Assembly (NCBI GenBank): GCA_963691815.1
Contig: OY829651.1
Span: forward strand, 11,276,417-11,340,416
Origin: Echiichthys vipera
Taxonomy: Eukaryota > Chordata > Actinopteri > Perciformes > Trachinidae
Direction of reading: 5' to 3'
Length of the DNA: 64,000 nt
Position numbers and translations under genes: made by a program. Position 1 is the stretch's first letter, and every line of letters starts with the position of its first letter. The notes under the pieces are model-generated. The model searched no databases, was not told the DNA's origin, and saw nothing but the letters and a program-made list of their open reading frames with translations. Below are positions 42,001-57,000 of the stretch, in pieces.

Positions 42001-45000
42001 CGCTTATGAAGATGGCGAGTGGTGCAGTGGTCAGTGGAATGACAAGTGGAGAGCCAGCAAACAAAGAATAGATCACTCCTCCAATGCTCTGGCCAACAAT
42101 GGTCTTCTGAACATCTATCACAAAAAAAAAAAAAAAATTCAGTACCTTTGTATGGTTCAGATTAAATAATTAATAATATTATAGGATGTTGCAGATCAAG
42201 ACAACAAAGACAGGAGTCCATACCTATCTCTCCTCTTGTACTTTCGTCATTCAATGAACCAAAGGCAATGGCAGGCAGTAGAATGGCAATGTAGAGGAAA
42301 ATAGCGGTGGTAGTGTACTTCAGCAGACAGCGGTCCTTCCCAGTTATACCTTAATGGATTATTTAAAGAGTTCATTCAAGATTTGACAAAGAAAACCTCA
42401 AGATATCTTCCAAGTGAAATACTTTTAATTTAATATTGTTTCTCTTGTAATTAAGTTAAATGGATTTGTTCCTACTTAGGAAGCAGAGTTAAATGAAAAT
42501 ATTAATACCATCTGTGAAGTCTGAGGGGTAGAGAGGGAGTCTGCGACGTAGGTCATCATAAACACCTTTACCAACTTTAAAGAAATCTTTACACTGTGAA
42601 GAGAAAGGCATCATTTAGTCATTTCGATGGGCACTCATCTACGCATACTGTAGCCTCATGTTGACTAGCTGCAGAGTCGTCTAATAGAGCGACTTCTTGC
42701 CTGTAAACTGACATTTGCATGAATACGCTCAAGGCTCCACTTTACATTCTGGTCCTGATTTTCATACATCATTCAAAATTGTGGAAATAGAAATATCACA
42801 TTTTAAGACAGGCTGAGTGGCACTAACTTGGAAAATAAATCACAGTACGTTTAAAAGAAAAAAAGATGTGAGGGACAGCTTTGAGTGAGAAGATTAAATA
42901 TGTTTTGAGTGAAACTTCCATCAGTTTGAAGATTTATCAGATGCCAAAACACTGTACAGTGACATAACATTGAATTGGTCGGAAATACTATGAGAGAGGA
43001 TTTTATAACACGGTAATGATTTTATCCTTGGGTCGACAATCAAGATGAAAACAGTAGAAATACACAAAGTAATCAAACAGGATTGTCAGTGGTGGAAAGT
43101 AACTAAGTACATTTACTAAAGTACTGTACTTAAATACAGATTTTAGGTACTTGTAGTTGAGTGTTTTCTTGTCATGCCACTTTATACTTCTACTCCACTA
43201 CATCAAAGGGAAATGTTGCACTTTTTACCCCACTACATTTATCTGACACTATAGTTACTAGTTACTTTACAAACATGAGAATGAAAGTACAGCTGAAACT
43301 GATAAATTGATTGACAGAAAAATATTTTTGGTTGAATCATTTTAGGGTTCCAGCTTCATAAATGTGACGATTTACTGCTTTTCCTTTTAATTATTTATTT
43401 TTTCCTTCCAGTTGCTCCTATTTGCAATGCACATATTTGATTTGGCATAGATTTTATGCCAGATGCACAAGCCTCCCTATTTACAGTGCCCGGGGAGAGA
43501 TACGTGTTTTGATAGTGGTGGGAAACCGGAGCACACTGAGGAAACCACAGTTTCTTTTTTTTGTTTTTAGAACAGTATAAATAATGGCATCCAGTGCAAG
43601 ATCAAAGATACTGGCACACCTGAGTGTCCATCATTACTTGTTTTTCTATTATACAACGTTGGAATTACAGAACAGGTTAAAGGGGTGGTTTGGCAGCAGC
43701 AAAGCTGCATTAAAACTGTTCAGGACATCAGGTGTAGCCCCAGCCTGTTGTTAACTTTGGTCTTTTACAACCCAACTAAATGCTTTCTCTCTAGGCAGTA
43801 TTTGGGTGTTCCCTCTTATCCACCCTCCTGCTGATCACACACATTTCCTCTTAATTTAAACACTGGACATAATGAAGTACTTTAATATTACATGGAGCTG
43901 CACACATTCTGTTGCCAGAGTCATGGCAGACTTGGCAGCTTTTTCAGTTTGTTGCCCAGCTGCTTTTCGTTCCTCGGGCCTGGCTGATAGAGTGTGGAAA
44001 CAGGATAATCAGATAATCTGGCTCAACTACTTTACTTTACTGCATCACATCTTTATATGCCTGGATGGAGCGGGAAAACATGAGGGTGGTCTCCACATGT
44101 GGAGAGACCTAACAGTCAGTAGAGAATATAAATGTTGGTTTTACAAGTAACAACTCCTTGTTAGGTAAAGTTATGTTTCCTTTTTGTCATATATTTAGCT
44201 TTTTAAGTTTTTGCTTGTGGCATCCTTTTTCTAAAGCTATACAGCATACTTAACCAATCTTAGTCGTATGGCCCCTTCTGCACTGATTACAGCACAGAGC
44301 CAAAATGTCACAGTCTGTTTTATCTTCTTTGCTTTTGTTTCACACCTTAAGTGGTTTTCCCTTCCGTGGATCTGAATCCTCCACTTCCTCTTCGACCGGC
44401 TTCTCCGTGACAATGGAGAGCTGCTGTCGCTGGAAGACCAGCTCCTGTTTGAACTCCTCCTGGGTCTTGGCCTCCAGAAGCTTTTGTCTGAAGGAAATGT
44501 CGGAGAACATTGTGGCAAATGTTCTGCCGAGTTCGATGGCCGTCTTGGTGCTTTTCTGAAAAGGATCACAAAGTTAAACAGATTCTGTCTGTCAATTTAT
44601 GAGGCATTTCCACTGCATGTTATGGCTCTACTCTACGAGTGGAGTTAACTCCACTCACTTTTTTATTAGGTTTGTGAAATAAGCAATCTCAAATTTACCA
44701 GTTTACTATCAAGGAAGGCTAAAACCAGCAAACATCCACATTTAAGAGGCTAAAAGCGAGGATTTCAGATATTTCTTCCTTAAAAATGTCTTCTAGATTG
44801 TCAAAATAATTGCTGTAAGCTTCCAGATTGCTTTAAAAACAGAGAATTGTCCCTTACCGTTCGAGGAGGAGCCAGGATGAGGATGACATAGCGAGCCTCA
44901 CAGCAGTTGACTCCCCAGTTCTGCGGCCTCTCCAGGCGGGTGATGCAGACATGGCGTCTCTGCAGGCTCTTCACATTGGAGCTGATTTGATAGACAAATC

Positions 45001-48000
45001 ATTTATTTTGGATCAGTGGTTTATAAAGGATTGATTGTGTTGCGCCCGAACACACGCGCACACACACACACACACACACACACTTTTGTGCTGTCCCTGT
45101 ACAGTCTCAGCGACAGCTGCAGGCTGGAAAAATTAGTCAAAATAACACCCTTTCACATAAATATTATTGCAGATGAACTCACAGAATACAAAGCCAGGAC
45201 TGCTGGTAACGAATGCCAGTGGAAGTAGCCGTAACACCCTGGATGGTTTCTGACAGAAGGTGAACTGCAGGAGCGTAAAACATTTCAATGAACAGTCAAA
45301 AGTAAATGGATATGTCAAGCATCCTCTAAAGCAAACACTTCATCACAAATATCTATTGCTCACCGTTAAACTCCTTTCCCCCTGCATCTGTGAACATCGT
45401 GTTCATGACCTCATCCGGGTCACAGCTCCCATGGCCGTCCTCCACCACATGCGTTAACATTCGCCTTAGGACGTCGTCCAAAGTGGCAGCTTTCTCATCC
45501 AGAAGGATGCTTGCCTGGGCAAGGAAGCTGTCCAGGTCTCTGTGGGCGCGCACTTCCTCCTGGAAGTTCATTGGCTTCACATACTAGTGTGAGCCAAGAA
45601 CAACGGACATTTAATTGATGGGGAAAAATGTCGTAGTGCAAATAAGTGGAAGGGTCATTTTCTGATTTTGCTGACTGTATAACAACAACACAATCACTGC
45701 ATTCAGATTTTTATTACACATTTGGAGATTTAGCTTTAAATTGGGACAGATCTTTTCAAGGCTGTACTGTATATTCAGTGGTGTAAAAGAAACTGTAAAA
45801 TGGTGCTTTTTTGTGGTAAAGCCCCAGACTACTTGCATTAGCAGGGTGTTGCAGCTACCTCACTGAAACTGCTGCGGCTCGCACACGTGTGGTGTCCATA
45901 TATATAGCATGGCTGCCTGCCTTTCTGCATTGAGTTTGCCCATTATAATGGCCATAAATAATAGAATGTTTCATTTAATCCTATCATAAATGTTTGTTTC
46001 AGAGAGAGGAGGTTGAGATTCAGTCCACAGAAAAACAGGAGGATTTTTCATTTGAAACAGAAAGTGTTGACTTAAATATAAATATGTGGATATTTTTGAT
46101 GTCTGTGACATTTTCTGCATATATTCACTGAAGCTGAAGTGAAAGCTCTGTCAATATGACATCTCTTTCTGTCTCTTTGCGCTGTGAGCGCACATGAATA
46201 GACGAGACCTCGACTCTCCAGAATGTTCAATTTTTAAAAAAGCAACAATTCCGACGATGCACATGTTCATGCAGACTGTGTGGCTCTGGCATAATTCTGC
46301 CAACCTGTTCTCACTCCCAACTCGTTGAATATGGCAGCTTGGTTAGTGACCCTCAGCTTCTCGTACTGAACACAAGGCACTAAAAGTATTAATAGTGCAT
46401 CCACACAAATTTAAAACAAAAGAACAAATATAACCAAAAGAGGACTCTTTCAAAATGAGAGTTTCTAACTACAGAAACAAAAATAGAAACAAAACCTCAC
46501 AAACTAATCAAACCAGCTTCAAAACTAAAACACAGATAAAACAGCACCCCTGAACCTTGAGTGTAAGGTTCAGGGGTTCACCTAAATATAACCATACGCT
46601 GCACGATGAAAAGTGACACCAGGGGGTCCTGACTAAGCTGAATTATTTGACGAGTTGAGAGTAAGAATGTGTTGAATTCGGCAGCAATGATTATGACAGA
46701 ACACAGGGAGGGTAAAAGCAAATCTTACTTTTCTTGTTGTGTTCAAAAGACCAAACCCAGGACAGTCAGGATCTGGAAATAAAAGCCACAAAGAATTGTA
46801 AAATTGTGCTCACAGTCTCAGCCTTCAACCCCTTATATTTACTCTGATCCCTACTGAAAATCATTCTTTCATATTCTTGAAATAACTAAAACATCTCTCA
46901 GGTATTAATAGATAAACAGAAGCACTAGCTGCCAGTTATGTCCATGAACTTTGTCTCAGTTATCGGAGCTGGCGCACATGGTTTCCTAATTGCGGAGGCT
47001 GCGAATTATTCTCAGACAGTGAAAGTCACATGAGTAGGAGGCAATTTGATATCACTGCACTGCCATGAGCCATTAATCTGTACTGTTGTATGATGGAGGC
47101 ATTTGTTCTCTCTTACTTTTTTCTGAGAACAAATCACACCACAGACAAACATTGCTTATTCAAACACACGCACCTGATACACTGATCTGGTTGTCATAGA
47201 TGTGGCCCTTGTTAGTGACGGGTGAATCTTTCCCCGAATCCTCCTGTTCCCCATCCTTCAGTTCTGTGGATGAAGATAAAAACAGGTCACAGTTGAGTGG
47301 CAACAAAGTCTCAGTTCATACACAACTTTATTTTCAGCCAAGCTGGAGTTTCTGTGTCGAGATTATTGCTTTTGGCTGTAGCACTTTGTTTAAATTCACT
47401 TTACCACTGAGGAATAATAAAGGTAATTTCATAGATGAACATAACAATGAGATAAATCTGGTCCTTGTATCAAGGTTAAGATGTAGTGCCAGCCACATTA
47501 ACATTGTCTCCAGTATAAGGGACAATTTATTTTTCCCTCTCACCACTGACTCTGCCATCTGTTGACAAGCACACAGCAAGAGGGAGAGAGAGACCCAATA
47601 AAAAATCCCCCTTAAACCAGATATGCAGCAATATAACAATAGCAGCCCCTCGTAAATTCCTTAATTGTATAGAAGATAAATATGGCATCTCGATCACCAG
47701 CTTTTATGAGGGCGGAAAGAAACAGAATTAGAGAATCAACCTTAACCCTTCAAGAGCAAAGCTTTGAGCTATGATTATTCCCACTTCCCATCATTGACGC
47801 AGAGATCATCTCCCTCATTATTTTCCCATTAATTAACCTCTCAACACACCAGCGAAGGGACTAGCTGTGCTCACCAGCATGTGAAATGGGTCATCAGTGA
47901 GCAGCGAGAAATATTGGCATTAGCATGAATAGCTGTTGCAATAAATTTACATGTGTATTCTCGCTTATTCCCTGTGCTCTGTGCGTGCAGAGTAGATTAT

Positions 48001-51000
48001 CGTGTACATAAAAGAACAGGACCCATGCTGAGAAAAGCAATCAAAGTACATAATCGTATGTATTACTGCAGCTACGCACCCATTTCTTGGAAAACATATC
48101 CATTCTTGGACCTCCCGGTAGATGGAGCCTCTGCAGGAGGAAAGACAAATGTTATTTACACTACTTCATACTCAATTTTTATTATAATTATGAAGTACAG
48201 TAGTTTATATTAAAATGTTTCCTTATTGTTTGTATTGACTTCCACTGCATTATGGAAAGGTTGGAATCATATGAGATATAAAATGTTGATATATTAACAG
48301 CTTATATTATCTTAACAATTGCAGATTTAGTGCTACATTATCAATAATGTTGAGTCATATTTAAGCTTCCTGATGAATGCAAGTCAAATATTCACTCTTT
48401 TTAGCTTTGGTCTCCAGGATTTGGCCTCCGGTTGACTTTGACAGTTAACCGTTTGGTGCTGGTCCGTAGTCAAGACCAATTTCATTGATTCCAAGTCAAG
48501 ACCAAGTCTTGAAAAAAAATGGATGAGTCCTCAATAGCTGAGTCCAAGATAATTCAGAGTCCAACAAGGCACAAAACCAAGACAGGTGCAAGACTTGTGG
48601 ACTCAAGTACTTCAGCCCTTGTACATTTTTTTTATAAGCTTTAAGCCAAAATCAGTTGTCTGATGCAAACAAGGTTGCAGGTTCTTAAACCAAAAGAATG
48701 AGCTAAAAGATGCTAAAAGCTCCAAAAATCTCACATAGTCACTATGAGCAACCCCTTTCCCATTACATGCAGTCATTTGACACATTGTTAATATAAAAAC
48801 AGTGATGATCGCATTGTGCTGCAGCTAACACTGAGGACTCTCAGCTCATGTTACATTTGTTCCTGGCAGTGTGAAGAAAGCTTCAATGTGATATATAATG
48901 TAATAATATAATCTTATGGTTTACAGTATAATTCAAAAATAAAATACAAAAGTATTCGAGAACTGGTCTGTCTGGTCAAAGTGGATTGCAGGGGGACATG
49001 ACACTACATTTTTAATATATATTTTATGTTAGTAGAGAGTAGACAGTGAGATGACAGGAAATAAGAGGAGGAGAGCAAGGTTGGGTACGCAAAGCAACAG
49101 AAGCATCAGCCAGACTCAGACCAGTCACATTACTGTTTGGTTATAATCAGCGCCTAGGCCCGCAAACACCATGACATCCTCAATATTAAAACACAAATGA
49201 AAGCATTAAAATCACTGCAGAGCTTTCATATTTGTGTGCAGTATTTGACAGACACACTGACCAGCACGTGGTGATAAAACTCTACGAAACCTTTGACTGT
49301 TTGACCCTGTCTGTGTGACCTATGCGACACAGTAGCTCTCACTTCACAGGCAACAAAAACAGTTTCACCAGCAGACATCAACAAATACAGCTGCTTCCAT
49401 ACAGCTGCACACACAATTTAAATATCTGAGCTTGTTGAATCATTTCTGCCAGTGTGGCGCGCAGTCCACCAGAGCTCGAACAGCCTTTAAAATAGCTTGA
49501 CACATTACACTATATAAAATTATGGAGTTAGAAAGCAGATGTCAGATGTTAAAAAGGACGGTACAAACCGGTGCATGCTGAGAAACTGAAAGAGACCCTT
49601 TTGCTCTCGAAGACACCAGCTGTGTGTGATGTTTGTATAGGCGGTCATGTATCTGTGAGACACTGGTGTAGCTGTACAGATGAGCTCTTCCTTGCCTGAG
49701 GCAGAGGTTGGCTCCAGGGGGCTCCCGAGCAAGGCTATATCTCAAAGCAGATTAGACAGAACATTCCCAGGCCTCCTCCACTTCACAGGAGTCTGCACAG
49801 ACAACAGGGGGCCTTATTATGCAACAAGCTGTTTGTACCAGAGGATGATTTAGTCTGCCTGATTGAGGCCTTTACTGTCTCGTCTCATAAAGATGAAGGT
49901 CAAGTTCAATAAAACTCTCCATTATATCTTATCAGCATCAACAGTAAACACTGACGACCAGTTTACAGTTCTGCTGCATACTTCTGTGTGTCACTGTGAC
50001 AAATGTTTTCTCTGTCTGTCATCGTTCAATCAGTCCACACCGCATCAGTAAAAGTTTATCAGAGAAGTTGTTTAGGAGTCTTTCTGCAGGCCCGTGCATT
50101 ACGATGGCTCATGCCTGCGGGTTTCCTGTTGGCGCGGCGGGAGGACTTCCTCACAAAAGTGTAAGTCAAGCCTTTGACATTGACACTACTCCTAAAAATA
50201 GTCTTCTAACCTTGTTCAGGAACTATTGCAAAATAGGTTATGGTGATTCTTTTGTAACAAAAAATAAATTCAAGTTCTAATCCTGTGACCCTGTGTTATC
50301 TTATATCTTGTTATTTATGCTGTTTGTCTGTTTTTTGTTAAAAAAAAAAAAAAAAAACATTTTAAAGGTCCCCTGGGTGCGTTTGTTATTCTTGGTGATG
50401 TTACGAGAATCTCAATGCTGATAGCTTTCACAGCGTCAATCTTTGCTGCGTTTGCCTTCATATTTATTCTCTAAAACGTCACGTTGTAGCAGGGTTCATA
50501 TAACCATCTGTTGAATCATGTGTTGACGCTTGCACAGTATACCCGTTTCGTTTGTTGACTATAATCTAGCATCTACTAGGGAAAACTAGGCAGCTAGCTA
50601 AAAATAAAGGGGTACTTAGCATGTTGGTGAATATTGTATCACATCACAGTTTATTATAGTGTGCCAACGAGTGGCTCAATTGTACAGCCCTGTGTTCTCA
50701 GAGGGACTCTCGTTTTAAGCATGCACTGTATGGTGTTACCCAGTTCCCAGGTGTTACAGTTGATGAATCGCTCTGGGGCCCTGGTGGTAAGCTCATGCTT
50801 TAAATGCACTGAAGGGTCCTGGGGGGCCCTAGTGGTTAGCACAGACTATAAGCAACCAGAGGCCTGGTTGTCACCTTGTGCTGTGTGCAGTGAGGGCCCT
50901 GGCGTACAACTTGCTTTGGAAGTCTTGGGCCCCCTGGCAGTCTAAGGCCCAAGGGCACTGGCACCACTGGCGCCGTCCATAATCCAGCTATGTTCGTGGG

Positions 51001-54000
51001 CGTATACAGTAATTTAAACTAAAAGTCTTAAAGATTTTCATTAAAATTAAAAGTCTGTTAAGTCACTATCTGTTGCCAGGTGAGGTAACACAATGATGAC
51101 TGAGCCTTTGGCCCACAGATGAAAGCCCTTACATTTGCAGTATTATGAACCGGGTGTCTGTGACGAAATTCCCAGGAAAAATCACAAGCAGTGCACAGAT
51201 AGTGACCTATTTCCCATCACCCAGCAGTAGTTGGTCTGCCTCAGAGGGAAGGCGTAGTGGACCGAACAGACTCCCTAAAACTTGCTTGTATGTAAAGCAG
51301 CACTGTTGTTTCCGGTCTCTGCTAGAGTTGTGGGTAAAGCACCAATCAGGTAAATCAGGTCTTGGGTCAAAGCAGCAAAGCTATATGGCTATACGTCAAG
51401 GGGGATGTGTTGGTTGTGCTTCAGTTTATTCACTTTCTCGTCATCCACAAAGATGAGGGAGGTGTGGTTAGAGGCCAACAGTGATGTTCCATTCAAATGG
51501 GTCCACATTCAGGAGAATACACCACATTACTCAAGTTAAAGACACCCTGACTCAACTCAAAATATAAATATTAACTTACTCATGTTTTTTTTTTACTCTT
51601 AGTTCATCCATTCTTTCCTCTCAAGACTTTTTGAAATAGTTTGGTATCTTCTAACTCTGACACACTAATCCACCCTGTGCATTGATGTCTGTAGTTCCTT
51701 TAGCTCACTGGACAACCAAGGCTAACTTGAAGCCTTAAGCATCTTTTATAAATCCCTGCTATCTGTGGGCAGAGAATGTCCTTGAGCAACACGTAACAGA
51801 AGAGTCCTTGTTGGGTCTCTGGGAACAAGAGGTACAAAACTGAGAACTGAACTATACAAGGTCAAACCATCGAGGCAGATGAGACACAGTGTTCGAAAAA
51901 TTACTGGGGTTTTGCAGCCTGGAGCCCTTAAATATGAAGATCTGCTTGTCAGAGTTGTGCTTTGTAGTAAAACTGGTATAAAAGATGTAAAACTCTTCTG
52001 TTGAAGCTTAATGAGCTCTGAATTTGACAATTGATGGTGCAAGCAGACGTACCATGACCAGTGTTTACTCTGTGGGTCACAATGTACACATTCATTGTCG
52101 AAATAAAGCAAATAACAGGAAGGAGGATCTACAGCTCATTTCACTTCAACACCTCAGAGGCCGACGATAAGGACTACCTGATGTTTGGATATCCAGCGCG
52201 ATGGACGTGACCACTGGACCAACAGTAATCATGGTCACACAAGCTGCACTTCACTAGCCAAAGTACACATCTGAAGGTGTTTTCTTCTCACTTAGAGGAT
52301 TAACACCATACTGGATGTCACAGTGGCGTCCTTGATGTCTGAGAGACTGGAGAGTTTTAATAGCCAATTATTTATAATAACGATCAGTTTTTGGTGGGTG
52401 AGACATAAAACCTGCGTAACATTTAGAGAACAGTCCTTGATGGGGATGCTGTAGGTTTGATGCAGCTTTTATACTCATCCCAATTGTATTATATTATCAT
52501 CAACTTCAACCAGAAAATGTCTTAAATAAGAATGGAAAGGCCAGATTAGAGTATTAGACATTTTTCTGCTAGATAATCTTTTTAATCCTTGACCTGAGAA
52601 AATTCAAGTCCAACTTTTTTAACCCATTCATGGCACTGAACACTAAATCCATTCATACTCAGTGTTGTTGTGGGGCTACAGCTACTTTTCATTATTGATT
52701 AATCTGCCAATAATCTTTTCAATCATTGCCTTTGCTAAAGAGGTTATGTTTTTGGTTTGTTAGCTTGTCAGCAGGATTAGGGAACCAACAGGTTTTCATG
52801 GAACTTGGTGGAAGAGTGAAGCATGAGCCAAGGAAGAAGCCTTGACATTTTGGAGCGGATCTGATTCCCGGGGCGGCTACACTACACATTGCAAGATAGG
52901 GCATGGCTTTGGCGGTGGTCTGCGCTTTCAGAATGCCCTTCTAGTTTATCAATAGTTCTATAAAATGCAAAGAAATTATAAAAAGTTATTAACATGGTTA
53001 TGTCTGACGATACATTACTGTAGCTATTACTGCTTACTGGAAAAGGTTTAAAAGCAACTTTAAAGCAATTATCAAATAATTGTTTTGAAGCTCTAGTGTG
53101 TTGGATAGCCTTTGTATTTTGCAACAGCGCTGATAAAAGAAGAAGTGTTTTGTAGCCAACTGGGAGATTGAATATACTACACAATAGGAGAATAAAGTTT
53201 CGGCTTTCCCACGTAATTCAACAACAGAAAGCTTTACAAAATAAGTAGTTTTGAATCAATTTAATCAATTTAATTCTGGAACAATTCACTTCACCAGTGT
53301 GGTACTATAAAGTGTATTAAAACAGATACTTAAAATAGTTTGCAGGTCTGCTGTGTGCCATTTATTGCCACATTGTAAATATTGACCCATATCCTTTTGA
53401 CTTTCTGGCATTAGAAATATCTTGCTCATATTCTGTGGTGAACAACATAAAGACATAAAAAAGGAAATAGCAGACAAAGAAGCAGGCAAATAAGAGATAA
53501 TAGAACTGTTCTGAAACTATTGTAGATGAAAGCTTACACTTTATATATGCTATAAAAACACTGTTGTCTACATGCAATCAGCACACATCACCACACAAAC
53601 AGTATACTGTGAACAGCGTTTCTCCACGTGTTTGGCACAGTTGGTTCAGGTTGCACCACAAAAGACCTTCTCACCCCACTCCACCCCAAGAAAACTTACC
53701 AGATGGCACAAAATGGAGGACCTTTTTGGCTTCCATGTTCTCCAGGGTTTTAGTTTTTTTAGGTGAGATGCTTTCCAAAGGTCAACCCATCATCCTTCTG
53801 TCTGCTCCCAAACGCCCTGCACTCACCGGTTATTTCTTCTCAATATCTTTCATACACACACACATGCTGAGGTAAAGCCACCTCCCTGACCCTCCTCCAA
53901 CAGCACATGGGTTTGAAGGAGGAAGTGGGTGGGCAGGAAGAGAGAGCAGGGAGGGTGAGGGGCTGTTTTTTTCTGCTGGGTCCTTGTGCCTATGAGCTCA

Positions 54001-57000
54001 GGTATATATAGCTTAAAATAAATTAAGAAGTTAATACGGCTTTCTGTGTTGGTATCACAGATTTCTGGCACTTATTGTACACACACACTTCTTTCACTGC
54101 TTTACTTCACTGCTTTTGAATTTTAAAAGAGCAGGGTGTAGGATGTAGTGGCATCTAGTGGTGAGGTTGTAGATTTCAACTAACTAAAATGTGTGTTCCT
54201 CTTAGCCCATTAATCTCAGTGCCCTATAAACACAAAGGTACTTTTCAAATGTACACATAAGCCCCATTCACACTGTGTTTTCATAGTGGGGCTGCTGCGA
54301 GAGAGACGGAATAGGGGAAATGTAAAAGTTATATTTACAAATCTTGCCACAATACAATATATTTAATGTGTGCATCCCCTTTAGGGATAATAAACATGTT
54401 GAATATGTTTACAAAACGTTTAAAAAAGCAATTTTTTTTTGGAAGAATGTAAAACCTCTTGTAGCCTTCTTCTTTCTTGCCTAGGTGAATGCATTGCTGC
54501 ATTTCTTGCACGTCACTGCCACTTATTGTCAAGTTGTTGAATAGCACAAAATCACCTACAGGACTCAGGACTGTACTGCATTGTGTGTGCATGAACGTCA
54601 TGATAAAACGTCATAATAGAAACTAGTGTGAATAGACAACATATGTGCATGCATTCACACACACACAACTTCACAAGCATTTGACCTCCACGCCAAATTT
54701 CAGCCTTCTGGGGCAAAAATAATTTTTTGTGGACTGACTCACGGACCGACAGAGCAAACTATAGAGCTGCTGGTCACAGCTAAAAAGTGACAAAACCTTA
54801 ACATACAGCTCCATGGGGCTGCTAGTGGTCAAAAACTCAACAGGGAGCCCCTCACTATAAATAGCACTTCAATCAGTCTAAAGGTAGACACTGAGGATGC
54901 AAACCGGATATACAGTATAGTGCAGATATAAAGCCTGACTTGGCTCTCGCACTGGATGTCAGACCCTTTCCAGGATCTGTGTCACATTGGCGCCAAAGAT
55001 GGTTGTGATTGGTTGAAGCAATACTAACAGCTCAGAGCGTTTTTCCAGCTATACCAGAATGTTAACTTCAAGTGTAATTCCAGTACAAAATCATCCCATG
55101 GTCTTGTTCGGCACTTACATACATAAAATAAGCCATCTAGACAGTTTTTTTCATGTTAGAACTGTAAACGGAGAAATCCGGGGGAGACGCTAACAGCCGG
55201 ACGTCGCTAACACTGATTAGCTCGGGGCCGTAAGGTGAAGGCATTAAAACCGCTTTTTTAACCACTAATACTGCTCAAAATAACAGAAAACCTCTGCAGT
55301 AGCATGAGAAGAGTCCCTTCACATAAAACAAAGCACCAACAAAGTAGTTAGTGAACCCAGAGTTTATTGAAAGAGTGTTTTGAAAGACTTACCAACTGGC
55401 CCCGGGAACCAGCTCCTCTTATAGTAAAGTCCATTTAAGTCGATAACCAAATGCAATCCAAAAGGAAGGAGCCCATTGGTGCTTTGTTTTATGATGGCTT
55501 ATTTGATGTATGTAAATGCTGAAAAAGACTATGGGATGATTTTGCGCCGGAATTACACTTTAATGTGAGACTAGACAAGGACACACTACCATGAAGAGAC
55601 TGAAACCATGTGCAATAACAGACACAAACGTGCCTGGTAAACAAAGACAGAAAGAATATCTTGTTTCAAGGCCTCAAACTGCCCCCAGCTGCTATAAACC
55701 CACTGTAAGGTAACTCCACTGGTGATCATGGTGCTCATATATAAAGAGGAATATTAATGTAAATGTGCATCTTTATCTTGTGTCATTTATGAATTAATGA
55801 TACTTAGCGGCAGTTGCTTGACACACACAAAAAAATCAAATAATGTAACAAAGTAACAAACGTGAATGATGCATTGCTCTGCATAAGATGTGGTACTTTC
55901 CTTAACAGAAAGCAGCATATACTGTACATATTAAAGAACTGATTCAGTTCAATGATGAGATCAAGTATGTGCTGGCCATGATTCATTAAGTATGCAGGTA
56001 TCTAAAATAAACTCTCCTTATCATAATACACAGCAGTCTGTTCATTATCTACGGTATAATTATTGAATCAGAGTTTCTCAAGAACTCCATAGCTATTCAT
56101 TTACAGACTGTCCCATCCTGATTTGATCTTCATTCATTCATATCTACTCAGGAAACTTTAAGTTTATAAGTAAGAATCTTACATTAAATAATTCACAGAT
56201 GGAAGGGAAATAAAATACAGTGACCGGACAATTGGTACGCACCATAAGAACAATACTGTATAATTCTTAAAATCAGATGTATATATTATTAATTATATTT
56301 TTACTCTCAGGAGTGAAGAACGGCTGTCTTCAAAAAGTCTTTTAAAAGTCGCTTGGACTGGTCACAGCTGAACTGATGGAGGCAACGTGACCCGACTAAC
56401 TTGTTTACGCAGACTGTGATGTTGTTTTTTGATCCAGTTTGACTCCAGAGGAATGCTCAGCTCAGTCTGAATGAAGAAACTCACAACTTTTTGATTCGGG
56501 CACATAAATTGTAATGCTGTGTTTCTGTGGATACATTTATTTGCTAGTTTTGAATTCTTATTAGGGACAAAAAAAGGGGAAAAAAAAGATATTACCCATG
56601 CAAGGGTTAGTTACTTTCTGCAGGGAACCTACCATGCTCAGGATTTTTTTTATTTCATACATGAGTTGAGTTTTGATGGATGGACGCAAACAAAGTCTCC
56701 GAATAGAAAAAAATCGTACATGTTAATTATAGGGCTAAAAGAATTGGGGCATGACGTTAACTTGCAACTTTTAAGACAGTCATTAAATGGCCCAAGGGGA
56801 AAAAAAAGAAAAAGTAAAAGTGCATGCATGACTTTCCCCTTTATTGCCATGAGATGGCAGCAGTCTGTTGTTCAAAAACAGCATGAGCAGCCAGAATATG
56901 ACTCACTTGAGGATTGAATAAGCAGAAACTGTATTGTCCATGCTGTACATATGCTCACTTTAAATGTCACATTCCTCATCTTTTCTTTGTGAAAGAGGCC

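Noticed and set aside
45241..45264. Alternative acceptor TTCTGTCAG for slc4a11 exon 6 at about 45249
   Set aside because: The upstream acceptor CTCCTGCAG preserves VHLLSE, which aligns with human VHLLSD; the nearer site would delete these residues and break the phase.
46299..46400. Possible slc4a11 exon reading QYEKLRVTNQAAIFNELG on the - strand
   Set aside because: It has no counterpart in SLC4 proteins and lies in the terminal repeat of a transposable element; exons 4 and 5 join perfectly without it.
50640..50960. GGGCCCTGGTGGT-type recurring words
   Set aside because: Recurrence is irregular and short; I could not define a unit or boundaries.
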